From: an uncultured Prochlorococcus sp.
GTDB lineage: Bacteria; Cyanobacteriota; Cyanobacteriia; PCC-6307; Cyanobiaceae
DNA length: 64,000 nucleotides
Assembly (NCBI GenBank): GCA_902622705.1
Contig: CACNQT010000002.1
Coordinates: 1 to 64,000 of the forward strand
Direction: 5' to 3'
Position 1 is the stretch's first letter; each line of letters opens with the position of its first letter. Positions 7,638 to 16,547 of this stretch are shown here, piece by piece. A program made the position numbers and the translations under genes. The notes beneath the pieces were generated by a model that saw only the letters and a list, made by a program, of their open reading frames with translations, did not search any database and had not been told where the DNA came from.

Positions 7638-10049
7638 ATGCAAGAGAAAAATCATTCTAAAAAATCATATTCAAAGAATTCATTAGAAGATGAATCTATA
7701 AGCCTTTTAGACTGGGATTCATTAAAAACGCATTTATCCTCATTCGCTTCTACAGAAATGGGTAAAAAAGCAATTTTAAATTTTGAAATTCCCTCGGAAT
7801 ACGATGTTTCTAAAAGACTTTTGAAAGAAACGGTTGAAATAACTGAGCTAGAAAATAATTTAGATAAATCAATTAGTTTTTCTGGTGTTTGCGATATTAC
7901 TAGAAATATTGAGATTTGCTCAAAGGGAGGTGTGATTTTATCTTCTGACTTATTAGAAATTGCGAAAACAATTTCTGTAGCAAGAAATTTAAAAAAACTC
8001 TTATTAGATTTTGAAATAAGGCCTTTTATTTCATCATTCATAAATAATTTAATTGACCATAAAAATATTGAAACAATTTTAAAAAATGGTATTGAACCTA
8101 ATGGCAGGATTTCAGATAATGCTAGTGGTGAATTATCTATTCTAAGAAAAGAATTATTATCTAAGAAACTGGAAAGAAAAATATTAGTTGATAAATTTAT
8201 CCAAAAGAATTTTTCTTTTTTGCAAGACACTACTATTGGAGATCGATATGGTAGGCCAGTTTTAGCAGTAAAAATTAATTATGTAGATAAATTTAATGGC
8301 ATAATTCATGACTCTTCATCTTCAGGAAATACAGTATATTTTGAACCTGATAATGTAGTAAATAAGGGTAATAAGATTGCTTCTTTAGAGGCAAGGATCA
8401 CAGCAGAAGAATTTAAATTACTTCAGAAATGGTCTCAAGTTATTAGTGATAATTCAGAAAATCTTATTTTAATGGCGTCCATTTTATTGAGATTAGAAAA
8501 TGCTTTTACACGTTCAAGATATTCGAAATGGATTGGAGGCAAAACTCCTACTTTTGAGAAAAATCCCATTATTTCCTTAATTGGTTTTTCTCATCCGTTA
8601 TTGATTTGGGAACATAAGAAAAAAGGAGCTCCCCCCCCAGTGGCTGTTGATTTTCATATAAATAGAAATATTAAGGTTGTAGCTATTACAGGTCCAAATA
8701 CTGGAGGTAAAACTGCAGCTTTAAAAGGTTTGGGTTTGTCGTTAATTATGGCTAGAGCTGGATTACTGATACCGTCAACTAATAATCCCATTATCCCTTT
8801 TTGTCCAAACATATATGTTGACATCGGAGATAGTCAATCATTAGAAGAAAATTTATCTACCTTCAGTGGACATATATCCCGCATAAAAGAGATTTTAGAT
8901 TCACTTGATAATAGGAAAGGATTATCAGTTGTTTTGTTAGATGAGATTGGATCTGGTACAGATCCTCTTGAAGGTAGTGCTCTCGCGATGGCTTTATTAA
9001 AAGAATTTGCTAATAAATCTGATATCACTTTGGCAACTACTCATTATGGAGATATTAAGGCAATAAAATATAATGACTCCAGATTCGAAAACGTATCAGT
9101 TGCCTTTGATGAGGATTCTTTCAAGCCAAAATATATACTAAATTGGGGCATTCCTGGAAGAAGTAATGCCTTGTCCATTTCAAAGAGAATTGGTCTCGAT
9201 GAAAGCATACTCAAAGAAGCTGCAAATTATCTAAAACCAAAAGAAGTTAATAATATTAATAGCATTATTAAAGGACTCGAGGAAGACAGGATTAAACAAC
9301 AAAATTCTGCAGAGGCTGCAGCAGCACTTATCGCCAGGACTGAGATATTACATGATGAACTGAAGAGAAATTATGAATATCAAAAAATAAATGCTGAAAA
9401 AATCCTGGAAATTGAAAGGTCTAAATTATCAAAACATATTGTTTCCGCTAAAAAAGAGGTAATACATTTGATTAAAAAATTAAGGGATAGGAATGTTAAT
9501 GGTGAGGATACGAGAATTATAGGAAAAAGATTAAAGGAAATTGAGACGGAACATTTAACCCAAAAAAAATTTGAAAAGTCAATATCATGGAATCCTAAGA
9601 TAGGCGATTTTGTGAAAATTAAAAGTCTAAATAGTACAGGACAAATTGTAGATTTTGATAAAAAAGGTGGTTTTTACGAAGTTAAATGTGGTTCATTTAG
9701 GAGCACTTTATCTGTAAATGACTTTGAAGGTATTAATGGAGAAATACCTAATTTCAAAAGTTCAAAAATTGAGATTAAGTCTACAAGAGAAGATTTTTCT
9801 TTTTCTAAAATTAGAACGAGTAAAAATACAGTTGACGTAAGAGGGCTAAGAGTACACGAAGCTGAAATTATTCTTGAGGAGAAAATTAGAAAATTTCATG
9901 GACCGCTATGGATTGTTCATGGAATTGGAACAGGCAAATTAAAAAAAGGATTAAGAAAATGGTTATCTGGTTTAAATTATGTTGATAAGATTGAAGATGC
10001 TGCCAACAACGAGGGTGGAACTGGTTGCAGTATTGCGTGGATAAAATAA
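7638..10049 (+). CDS. mutS2: MutS2 family endonuclease/ribosome-collision ATPase
   Basis: MutS2 proteins bind branched DNA and suppress recombination; in Bacillus they also split collided ribosomes. Seen here: MutS core and lever domains, Walker A GPNTGGKT, Walker B LLDEIGSGTDP, a long coiled-coil clamp rich in Lys/Glu, and a C-terminal Smr nuclease domain with VDVRGLRV and HGIGTGKL. The DNA-mismatch-recognition N-terminal domain of MutS is absent. The frame is open back to ATGs at 7590 and 7617 within the preceding VOC gene; I chose the ATG at 7638 because homologues start close to the ESISLLDW segment. Total about 803 residues, a normal length. Confidence 0.95.
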   Translation: MQEKNHSKKSYSKNSLEDESISLLDWDSLKTHLSSFASTEMGKKAILNFEIPSEYDVSKRLLKETVEITELENNLDKSISFSGVCDITRNIEICSKGGVILSSDLLEIAKTISVARNLKKLLLDFEIRPFISSFINNLIDHKNIETILKNGIEPNGRISDNASGELSILRKELLSKKLERKILVDKFIQKNFSFLQDTTIGDRYGRPVLAVKINYVDKFNGIIHDSSSSGNTVYFEPDNVVNKGNKIASLEARITAEEFKLLQKWSQVISDNSENLILMASILLRLENAFTRSRYSKWIGGKTPTFEKNPIISLIGFSHPLLIWEHKKKGAPPPVAVDFHINRNIKVVAITGPNTGGKTAALKGLGLSLIMARAGLLIPSTNNPIIPFCPNIYVDIGDSQSLEENLSTFSGHISRIKEILDSLDNRKGLSVVLLDEIGSGTDPLEGSALAMALLKEFANKSDITLATTHYGDIKAIKYNDSRFENVSVAFDEDSFKPKYILNWGIPGRSNALSISKRIGLDESILKEAANYLKPKEVNNINSIIKGLEEDRIKQQNSAEAAAALIARTEILHDELKRNYEYQKINAEKILEIERSKLSKHIVSAKKEVIHLIKKLRDRNVNGEDTRIIGKRLKEIETEHLTQKKFEKSISWNPKIGDFVKIKSLNSTGQIVDFDKKGGFYEVKCGSFRSTLSVNDFEGINGEIPNFKSSKIEIKSTREDFSFSKIRTSKNTVDVRGLRVHEAEIILEEKIRKFHGPLWIVHGIGTGKLKKGLRKWLSGLNYVDKIEDAANNEGGTGCSIAWIK

Positions 10050-10094
10050 AATTTAAAATATCTAGATAACAATTTAATTAAATAAGTTTATTAA

Positions 10095-11078
10095 GTGCAA
10101 TTTATTGATCAAGCAAACATTATTCTTAAAGCTGGAAAAGGTGGGAATGGAATAGTTTCTTTTAGAAGAGAAAAATTTGTTCCTGCTGGAGGACCTTCAG
10201 GAGGTAATGGTGGTAAAGGGGGTTCAATAATTTTGGTCGCTGATAATAATCTTCAAACATTATTAGATTTTAAATTTAAAAGAGAAATAATTGCTGAAGA
10301 TGGATGCAAAGGAGGTCCTAATAAAAGATCTGGCGCTTCAGGTCAGGATACAATCCTTAAAGTTCCTTGTGGCACAGAAATTAGGGATACTAATACCGGC
10401 ATTATTTTAGGAGACTTAACTAAAAATAAACAAAGCTTAACTATTGCTATTGGAGGAAGAGGTGGACATGGTAATGCTTACTATTTAAGTAATCAAAATA
10501 GAGCCCCAGAATCATTTACTGAAGGGAAGGATGGTGAGATATGGGAGATTCAATTAGAACTTAAACTCCTCGCAGAGGTTGGTATTATTGGACTTCCAAA
10601 TGCAGGAAAAAGTACTTTAATTTCAGTTCTATCATCGGCTCATCCAAAAATAGCAAACTATCCTTTCACTACTTTAATACCTAACTTAGGTGTTGTAAGA
10701 AAAGCAGATGGGAATGGTTGCCTTTTTGCTGATATACCTGGATTAATATCAGGGGCAGCTGATGGGGTAGGTTTAGGGCATGATTTTTTAAGGCACATCC
10801 AAAGAACTAAGATACTTTTACACTTAATTGATTCAATTGCAGAAAATCCTATACATGATTTTGAGATAATTGAGCAGGAATTAAAAAAATATGGGAAAGG
10901 TCTTTTAGATAAAGAGAGGATAATAGTGTTAAATAAAATGGAACTGGTAGATAATGATTATTTAAAAATAATCACGAGAAATTTGGAAGATTTATCTAAA
11001 AAAAAAGTTTTAGTTATTTCTTCATCTTTAAAAAAAGGTTTATCCTCACTGCTTTCTGAAGTATGGAAAAAGATCTAA
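10095..11078 (+). CDS. obg: Obg-family GTPase (CgtA)
   Basis: Essential ribosome-assembly GTPase acting on the large subunit. The 327-residue chain begins with the glycine-rich Obg domain (residues 1-158: [14 protein letters not shown] and several GG repeats). The G domain follows, with P-loop GLPNAGKST, switch II region DIPGLI and the NKMEL specificity motif. The C-terminal TGS-like or OCT extension of some Obg proteins is lacking, as in other cyanobacteria. The start is GTG at 10095. Located 45 bp behind mutS2 on the same strand, so probably read through from it. Confidence 0.97.
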   Translation: MQFIDQANIILKAGKGGNGIVSFRREKFVPAGGPSGGNGGKGGSIILVADNNLQTLLDFKFKREIIAEDGCKGGPNKRSGASGQDTILKVPCGTEIRDTNTGIILGDLTKNKQSLTIAIGGRGGHGNAYYLSNQNRAPESFTEGKDGEIWEIQLELKLLAEVGIIGLPNAGKSTLISVLSSAHPKIANYPFTTLIPNLGVVRKADGNGCLFADIPGLISGAADGVGLGHDFLRHIQRTKILLHLIDSIAENPIHDFEIIEQELKKYGKGLLDKERIIVLNKMELVDNDYLKIITRNLEDLSKKKVLVISSSLKKGLSSLLSEVWKKI

Positions 11079-11165
11079 CTCAAATAAAAAATTTTTTTTT
11101 ATATAAATACACTTGATTTAATAATGAAAATTAGCCATAAATAAGATAATGCTTTAAAACAAAAT

Positions 11166-11348
11166 ATGAATTTCTACAGTTGCTTTGATCAACAAGGAAA
11201 AATAATAGCTAGATGTCAAACCATTCAAGAAATTGAGGTTTTGAAGAAAATGGGAAGACCGATTGTAGAAGTTAAGGAAATGAAAAATGAGGAGTCGGTG
11301 GTATGTTCGCTGACAGGTAGCCCATCAGATTTTAATATGGACTACTAA
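11166..11348 (+). CDS. small conserved-looking protein, unknown function
   Basis: A 60-residue soluble protein opening with MNFYSCFDQQGKIIARC and ending SPSDFNMDY. It contains three cysteines (residues 6, 17, 48), no membrane segment and no known motif that I can name. Codon use and base composition match the neighbours, and a strong hairpin terminator follows 15 bp after its stop, which supports it as a real transcribed gene. It sits between obg and the convergent cp12 gene. Function unknown. Confidence 0.7.
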   Translation: MNFYSCFDQQGKIIARCQTIQEIEVLKKMGRPIVEVKEMKNEESVVCSLTGSPSDFNMDY

Positions 11349-11363
11349 AGTAAATGTTTAAAT

Positions 11364-11392
11364 AAAAAAAGGGCTTTTTAAGCCCTTTTTTT
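11364..11392. terminator. bidirectional intrinsic terminator between small gene and cp12
   Basis: GGGCTT at 11371-11376 pairs with AAGCCC at 11380-11385 across a three-base loop, flanked by seven A on the left and seven T on the right. The A and T tracts give a U-run on either strand, so it can end both the plus-strand small gene and the minus-strand cp12 transcript. Confidence 0.9.
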
Positions 11393-11418
11393 ATGCGTTA
11401 TCTAATGATTAAGGAAAC

Positions 11419-11637
11419 TTAATCATCATAAACAAGACATTCTGGCTCATCTGGGTTGGCATCGCAGAATAATTCTAATGCGTTTGGATCATGTTTATCA
11501 TCTGGATGATGATCCTTATACTCTTCGAGATCTTTTAGTTCTTCAGTTAGATGTCTGACCTTTGGAAGATTGCCCTCTGCTTTGGCAGATTCGATTTCCG
11601 ATTGATCTTTTTGGATGTGTTCGTCAATGGATTTCAT
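11419..11637 (-). CDS. cp12: CP12-like Calvin-cycle regulator, N-terminal Cys pair missing
   Basis: CP12 is an intrinsically disordered redox protein that locks GAPDH and phosphoribulokinase into an inactive complex in the dark. This 72-residue protein has the conserved C-terminal part ELFCDANPDEPECLVYDD with Cys58 and Cys67, the pair that binds GAPDH. The N-terminal half is acidic and helical and has no cysteine, so the PRK-side disulfide is absent, a feature of short CP12 forms in marine picocyanobacteria. Charged, no membrane segments. Its transcript ends at the shared hairpin downstream. Confidence 0.9.
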   Translation of the reverse strand: MKSIDEHIQKDQSEIESAKAEGNLPKVRHLTEELKDLEEYKDHHPDDKHDPNALELFCDANPDEPECLVYDD

Positions 11638-11762
11638 TTTAAGCTTTTCATACTTTAGTAGACATACACAACATAGTTAATTTCTAATGAAATTGCATCA
11701 TCTATTAAATTAATAAGTGTTCATTACAACATTTATTTGGTCGAAGTTGATTTATATGTTCT

Positions 11763-12707
11763 TTAAGACTCGAGTCTAATTATTTCCTTTAGCGATGGTA
11801 AAACTGGTATTAGTTGATTTGGGTTTAAAGGGAATAAAGCTTTGTAGTAATCTTTTTTCCATTCATTGTCGAAGCATGTTTTATCTACATTGGATAATTT
11901 AAAAAATTTTAATCTCCACTCAATTATCTTCTCGAATTTTGATAGTTCTTGTTCAGTGCATTTGAAAAGTTTGCTATAAATCAATTCCCATCTTATCAGC
12001 GTTGGAAAAAGGTAAATATCTGCGTAAGTTAACTCATCTCCAAATATCCAGTCACCTTTATTTTTAAGTAGTAAATTTTCAACTTCATTTATAGCTTCAA
12101 AAAGATTTTGACTTGCTTTTTCGTAAGCTGACTGGTTTCTGGCGAAACCACATCTATATACGCCATCATTAATGCTATTGTTGATTAAATCTAAAAATTT
12201 TTGATTACAGTCTTTAATACTAAGTGTCTGGTATTTCGATTCACTTTTTATTGAATTAAGTAGTCTGATTATATGAGAACTTTCATTAGACAAAATATTT
12301 ACTTCATCTTCTACAAAACTAATTAGAAGAGGTAATGTTGCTCTAAAAATTATCTTTTTATTAGCTTTTCTGTATAGGTCAGAAAGTCTCATACATCCCT
12401 TTATCTTTGTATTGAAAATCCATTCGCCATGCTCAATATCTGCTTTTAAAAAAACAACTTTAACTTTTTTATATAAATGTTTTATTTCGTGGACGAGTAA
12501 AGTTCTTTGACACCAGGGACAAGAATTCCCTACCAATAAAAAAATTTGTCCATTTTCATTATTAATGTCGTATTCATTATCAATTGTTATACCTATAGGC
12601 CTTTTATAATTACCATATAGATCTGATGGTGCGAAGCCATTCATTAATTGGGTCCAAAACCATAACCAGAATTTTTTGGAGGCCTTAATTAGGTATTTAT
12701 TTTGCAT
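11763..12707 (-). CDS. omega-class-like glutathione S-transferase / glutathionyl-hydroquinone reductase family
   Basis: A 314-residue protein of the Xi/omega GST (ECM4-like) family that typically reduces glutathionyl-hydroquinones or handles thiol adducts. The catalytic motif is CPWCQR near residue 62, in a thioredoxin-fold domain; an all-helical C-terminal GST domain follows from about residue 150 with the signature GDELTYADIYLFPTLIRW. ATG start at 12707 is only 23 bp from the divergent aspartoacylase-like gene, so the two share a very short promoter region. Exact substrate not determinable here. Confidence 0.9.
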   Translation of the reverse strand: MQNKYLIKASKKFWLWFWTQLMNGFAPSDLYGNYKRPIGITIDNEYDINNENGQIFLLVGNSCPWCQRTLLVHEIKHLYKKVKVVFLKADIEHGEWIFNTKIKGCMRLSDLYRKANKKIIFRATLPLLISFVEDEVNILSNESSHIIRLLNSIKSESKYQTLSIKDCNQKFLDLINNSINDGVYRCGFARNQSAYEKASQNLFEAINEVENLLLKNKGDWIFGDELTYADIYLFPTLIRWELIYSKLFKCTEQELSKFEKIIEWRLKFFKLSNVDKTCFDNEWKKDYYKALFPLNPNQLIPVLPSLKEIIRLES

Positions 12708-12730
12708 TAAATTTAATTTTTAAAGAAAAA

Positions 12731-13636
12731 ATGACTGTTCAAAGAATACTTATCATTTCAGGAACTCATGGGAATGAAATTAATCCAATTTGGGCTGTTA
12801 AGCAATTTAATAATGAGGAAAATAGTTTAAATCATGGTATTGAGTATGATTACATCATAGGGAATCCTGTTGCTTATGAAAAAGGGTGCAGATATATAGA
12901 TGATGATTTAAATAGATCTTTTAAAGAAATTAAGAATCATGATCAAGACAAGAATATTTCCTATGAAATTAATAGAGCTAATTTTTTAGTCGATCAATTT
13001 GGAATCCATGGATCTAAGCCTTGTCAAATTGCTATCGATTTGCATACTACTACTGCAAATATGGGGACGAGTATTGTCATGTATGGAAGGAGAATTAAAG
13101 ATTTTTGTTTAGCTGCATTACTGCAGAACAAATTTGGATTGCCGATTTATTTACACGAAAAAGATAAAGCTCAAACAGGCTTTCTTGTAGAAGCTTGGCC
13201 ATGTGGTCTAGTTATTGAAATAGGAGCTGTAGCACAAAATTTTTATGATCCAAAAATCATAGATAGATTCTTGATAATAATTAGCTCCCTAAGGGAAGAG
13301 ATAGATAAATTAAAAAACAACCTTATAGAACTTCCAAAGGAGTTAGTTGTTTACGTTCATCAAGGGAGTATAGATTATCCAAGAGATGAAAAAGGAGATA
13401 TTGATGGCCTAATTCATCCTGAAAGAATAAACCAAGATTGGAAAATGATCAAAAAAGGAGATCCATTATTTCTTGATAGCAAAGGAATAATTAAGAAATA
13501 TGATGGAGATCAGTTGATATGGCCGGTTTTTATTGGCGAAGTTGCTTATAAAGAAAAAAAAATTGCCATGAGCTACACAAAAAAAGAAGTGATTTGTTCC
13601 AAAAAACAATGGGTTCAAGAGTTTGAAAGTCTTTAA
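12731..13636 (+). CDS. aspartoacylase-family zinc hydrolase
   Basis: Member of the AspA/AstE subgroup of M14-like zinc carboxypeptidase folds; canonical members deacetylate N-acetyl-aspartate. The 301-residue chain shows the zinc ligands in GTHGNE (residues 12-17), the substrate-binding arginine region NPVAYEKGCRYIDDDLNRSF, the third zinc histidine in DLHTTTANMG, and the catalytic glutamate in VIEIGAV. These are all intact, so it should be an active hydrolase. The natural substrate in a picocyanobacterium is unknown. Divergent from the GST gene. Confidence 0.92.
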   Translation: MTVQRILIISGTHGNEINPIWAVKQFNNEENSLNHGIEYDYIIGNPVAYEKGCRYIDDDLNRSFKEIKNHDQDKNISYEINRANFLVDQFGIHGSKPCQIAIDLHTTTANMGTSIVMYGRRIKDFCLAALLQNKFGLPIYLHEKDKAQTGFLVEAWPCGLVIEIGAVAQNFYDPKIIDRFLIIISSLREEIDKLKNNLIELPKELVVYVHQGSIDYPRDEKGDIDGLIHPERINQDWKMIKKGDPLFLDSKGIIKKYDGDQLIWPVFIGEVAYKEKKIAMSYTKKEVICSKKQWVQEFESL

Positions 13637-13752
13637 ATTTAGAAATCAGAACAATAAATTTCTTAAATTTAATAAGGATTTTTTATTTAATAGATAAGTT
13701 CATCTAATATTTAATACTTTTATTTTTTTTTAAACTCTTAAACCCTAAAAAC

Positions 13753-13881
13753 CTAAATTCTCTCGGTCCAATAAATAACAGCTCCAAAAGCCTCTAATTG
13801 CAGTCTTCTATACTTAGCTTCTCTTAAGGAAACCACCTCTTTCGATCTTTTCCCGTTGAGAAGCCATTCGATTATTACCAA
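13753..13881 (-). CDS. candidate small ORF antisense to the psbA upstream region
   Basis: A 42-codon minus-strand frame from TTG at 13881 to TAG at 13753, with the ribosome-site-like GAGG eight bases upstream of the TTG. The peptide (LVIIEWLLNGKRSKEVVSLR and onwards, ending AVIYWTERI) looks protein-like: amphipathic, with Trp, Tyr and balanced charge, unlike random translation of AT-rich spacer. I recognise no family. It occupies the otherwise empty 13637-13970 stretch before the first psbA promoter and is transcribed away from psbA. Without comparison to related genomes this remains a candidate. Confidence 0.4.
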   Translation of the reverse strand: MVIIEWLLNGKRSKEVVSLREAKYRRLQLEAFGAVIYWTERI

Positions 13882-13973
13882 GTTGAATCCTCAATAGCAA
13901 AGAAAATATTAAGACATGGAGGTTCCTATCTTATAACTTGCAAAAAATAACTTTACTTAAATAAAAAAAATTA

Positions 13974-14067
13974 CACATTTTTAGCGAATTTGGTCTAAAA
14001 TCTTCGGAGCGGAATTAATTCCGTTTTTATTTACACGTCTCACTTTAGAGACATACTATACGAACTC
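13974..14067 (+). promoter_or_regulatory. psbA copy 1 promoter and structured 5' leader
   Basis: CACATT at 13974-13979 and TAAAAT at 13996-14001 are separated by 16 bases. Eight bases further on is a perfect 14-base palindrome (14010-14023, CGGAATTAATTCCG) followed by five T. A second hairpin lies at 14037-14052 (GTCTC, six-base loop, GAGAC). The second psbA copy repeats the same spacing and structures with changed bases. No Shine-Dalgarno is visible before the ATG. Promoter elements are inferred by comparison of the two copies. Confidence 0.7.
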
Positions 14068-15150
14068 ATGACAACTATTCAGCAGCAGCGTTCTTCGCTG
14101 TTAAAAGGTTGGCCACAGTTTTGTGAGTGGGTAACATCAACTAACAATAGAATTTATGTTGGTTGGTTCGGCGTCTTAATGATCCCATGCCTACTTACAG
14201 CAGCGGCTTGCTTCATCGTTGCATTCATCGCAGCACCACCAGTAGACATCGACGGAATTAGAGAGCCAGTTGCTGGTTCATTCCTATATGGAAACAACAT
14301 CATCTCAGGTGCAGTTGTTCCTTCATCTAACGCTATTGGTCTACACTTCTACCCAATTTGGGAAGCAGCTACTGTAGATGAGTGGTTATACAACGGTGGT
14401 CCTTACCAGCTTGTAATTTTCCACTTCCTAATTGGTATTTCAGCATACATGGGAAGACAGTGGGAGCTTTCATACCGTTTAGGTATGCGTCCTTGGATCT
14501 GTGTTGCATACTCTGCACCAGTTTCAGCAGCTTTCGCAGTATTTCTTGTATACCCATTCGGTCAAGGTTCATTCTCTGACGGAATGCCTCTAGGTATCTC
14601 TGGAACATTCAACTTCATGTTTGTTTTCCAGGCAGAGCACAACATTCTTATGCACCCATTCCATATGGCTGGTGTTGCTGGTATGTTCGGAGGATCTTTA
14701 TTCTCAGCTATGCACGGTTCACTTGTTACTTCATCTCTAATCAGAGAAACAACTGAGACAGAGTCTCAGAACTATGGTTACAAGTTCGGACAAGAAGAAG
14801 AAACATATAATATCGTTGCAGCTCATGGCTACTTCGGTCGTTTGATCTTCCAATATGCAAGTTTCAACAACAGCAGAAGTCTTCACTTCTTCCTAGCTGT
14901 ATTCCCAGTTGTTTGTGTATGGTTAACTTCAATGGGTATCTGCACAATGGCATTCAACCTTAACGGATTCAACTTCAACCAGTCAGTTGTTGATGCAAAC
15001 GGTAAGATTGTTCCTACATGGGGTGATGTTCTTAACAGAGCAAACCTAGGTATGGAAGTAATGCACGAGCGTAACGCTCACAACTTCCCACTTGATCTAG
15101 CAGCAGCTGAGTCTACAACAGTAGCTCTTTCAGCTCCAGCTATCGGTTAA
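14068..15150 (+). CDS. psbA: photosystem II D1 protein, tandem copy 1
   Basis: D1 reaction-centre subunit, 360 residues with five membrane helices, binding P680, pheophytin, QB and the Mn cluster. Sequence is canonical throughout: conserved [14 protein letters not shown] start, [14 protein letters not shown] with the histidine ligand helix, and [11 protein letters not shown] before the CtpA cleavage point, leaving a 15-residue extension. Position equivalent to canonical 130 (residue 131 here, in GRQWELSY) is glutamine, the D1:1-type residue. Codons are strikingly C-ending compared with neighbours, as expected of very high expression. Coding sequence appears identical to copy 2. Confidence 0.99.
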   Translation: MTTIQQQRSSLLKGWPQFCEWVTSTNNRIYVGWFGVLMIPCLLTAAACFIVAFIAAPPVDIDGIREPVAGSFLYGNNIISGAVVPSSNAIGLHFYPIWEAATVDEWLYNGGPYQLVIFHFLIGISAYMGRQWELSYRLGMRPWICVAYSAPVSAAFAVFLVYPFGQGSFSDGMPLGISGTFNFMFVFQAEHNILMHPFHMAGVAGMFGGSLFSAMHGSLVTSSLIRETTETESQNYGYKFGQEEETYNIVAAHGYFGRLIFQYASFNNSRSLHFFLAVFPVVCVWLTSMGICTMAFNLNGFNFNQSVVDANGKIVPTWGDVLNRANLGMEVMHERNAHNFPLDLAAAESTTVALSAPAIG

Positions 15151-15171
15151 GCTTAAAGTTCTTAAATTTAC

Positions 15172-15198
15172 AAGCCCCCTTTTTGGGGGCTTTTTTTT
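15172..15198 (+). terminator. intrinsic terminator of psbA copy 1
   Basis: AAGCCCCC (15172-15179) pairs with GGGGGCTT (15185-15192) over a loop of five T, followed by a T tract. Strong GC-rich stem, unusual in this AT-rich context; repeated after copy 2. It isolates the two psbA transcripts. Confidence 0.95.
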
Positions 15199-15260
15199 GT
15201 CTATTTATATAGCTAGATAATTAATAAGTAAAAGTTATCAAAGATATAAGTTTCGCTCAG

Positions 15261-15357
15261 CACATTAAATAAGATATTCGACTATGATAACCAAGACGGA
15301 ATTTTAAATCCGTTTTTACTTAAATGTCTCATATAGAGGCAATAACATAACGAACTC
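15261..15357 (+). promoter_or_regulatory. psbA copy 2 promoter and structured 5' leader
   Basis: CACATT at 15261-15266, 16-base spacer, TATGAT at 15283-15288, then eight bases to an inverted repeat at 15297-15312 (CGGA...TCCG) followed by five T, and a second hairpin at 15326-15340 (GTCTC, five-base loop, GAGGC). The layout is collinear with copy 1 although most unpaired bases differ. The last bases before the ATG (acgaactc) are shared by both copies. Confidence 0.7.
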
Positions 15358-16440
15358 ATGACAACTATTCAGCAGCAGCGTTCTTCGCTGTTAAAAGGTT
15401 GGCCACAGTTTTGTGAGTGGGTAACATCAACTAACAATAGAATTTATGTTGGTTGGTTCGGCGTCTTAATGATCCCATGCCTACTTACAGCAGCGGCTTG
15501 CTTCATCGTTGCATTCATCGCAGCACCACCAGTAGACATCGACGGAATTAGAGAGCCAGTTGCTGGTTCATTCCTATATGGAAACAACATCATCTCAGGT
15601 GCAGTTGTTCCTTCATCTAACGCTATTGGTCTACACTTCTACCCAATTTGGGAAGCAGCTACTGTAGATGAGTGGTTATACAACGGTGGTCCTTACCAGC
15701 TTGTAATTTTCCACTTCCTAATTGGTATTTCAGCATACATGGGAAGACAGTGGGAGCTTTCATACCGTTTAGGTATGCGTCCTTGGATCTGTGTTGCATA
15801 CTCTGCACCAGTTTCAGCAGCTTTCGCAGTATTTCTTGTATACCCATTCGGTCAAGGTTCATTCTCTGACGGAATGCCTCTAGGTATCTCTGGAACATTC
15901 AACTTCATGTTTGTTTTCCAGGCAGAGCACAACATTCTTATGCACCCATTCCATATGGCTGGTGTTGCTGGTATGTTCGGAGGATCTTTATTCTCAGCTA
16001 TGCACGGTTCACTTGTTACTTCATCTCTAATCAGAGAAACAACTGAGACAGAGTCTCAGAACTATGGTTACAAGTTCGGACAAGAAGAAGAAACATATAA
16101 TATCGTTGCAGCTCATGGCTACTTCGGTCGTTTGATCTTCCAATATGCAAGTTTCAACAACAGCAGAAGTCTTCACTTCTTCCTAGCTGTATTCCCAGTT
16201 GTTTGTGTATGGTTAACTTCAATGGGTATCTGCACAATGGCATTCAACCTTAACGGATTCAACTTCAACCAGTCAGTTGTTGATGCAAACGGTAAGATTG
16301 TTCCTACATGGGGTGATGTTCTTAACAGAGCAAACCTAGGTATGGAAGTAATGCACGAGCGTAACGCTCACAACTTCCCACTTGATCTAGCAGCAGCTGA
16401 GTCTACAACAGTAGCTCTTTCAGCTCCAGCTATCGGTTAA
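15358..16440 (+). CDS. psbA: photosystem II D1 protein, tandem copy 2
   Basis: Second D1 gene 1290 bp downstream of the first, same strand, same 360-residue product including glutamine at the canonical 130 position. Read line by line, the nucleotide sequence from about eight bases before the ATG through the terminator matches copy 1 with no difference I could find except one T less in the final T run. The two therefore cannot provide different D1 isoforms; dosage or different promoter control is the likely purpose. Followed by its own terminator and then aroC. Confidence 0.99.
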   Translation: MTTIQQQRSSLLKGWPQFCEWVTSTNNRIYVGWFGVLMIPCLLTAAACFIVAFIAAPPVDIDGIREPVAGSFLYGNNIISGAVVPSSNAIGLHFYPIWEAATVDEWLYNGGPYQLVIFHFLIGISAYMGRQWELSYRLGMRPWICVAYSAPVSAAFAVFLVYPFGQGSFSDGMPLGISGTFNFMFVFQAEHNILMHPFHMAGVAGMFGGSLFSAMHGSLVTSSLIRETTETESQNYGYKFGQEEETYNIVAAHGYFGRLIFQYASFNNSRSLHFFLAVFPVVCVWLTSMGICTMAFNLNGFNFNQSVVDANGKIVPTWGDVLNRANLGMEVMHERNAHNFPLDLAAAESTTVALSAPAIG

Positions 16441-16461
16441 GCTTAAAGTTCTTAAATTTAC

Positions 16462-16487
16462 AAGCCCCCTTTTTGGGGGCTTTTTTT
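16462..16487 (+). terminator. intrinsic terminator of psbA copy 2
   Basis: Same hairpin as after copy 1: AAGCCCCC (16462-16469), five-T loop, GGGGGCTT (16475-16482), then T tract (one T shorter than copy 1). Confidence 0.95.
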
Positions 16488-16547
16488 GTTTTATTTTCAA
16501 TTGGTTTCATATAATATTTATATATAGATAAAACATTTGATATTTCT

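Noticed and set aside
14369..14608. Open frames within psbA on both strands (79 and 65 codons), repeated in copy 2
   Set aside because: They follow the constraint of the psbA codons, recur only because the gene is duplicated and have no protein-like character or ribosome site.
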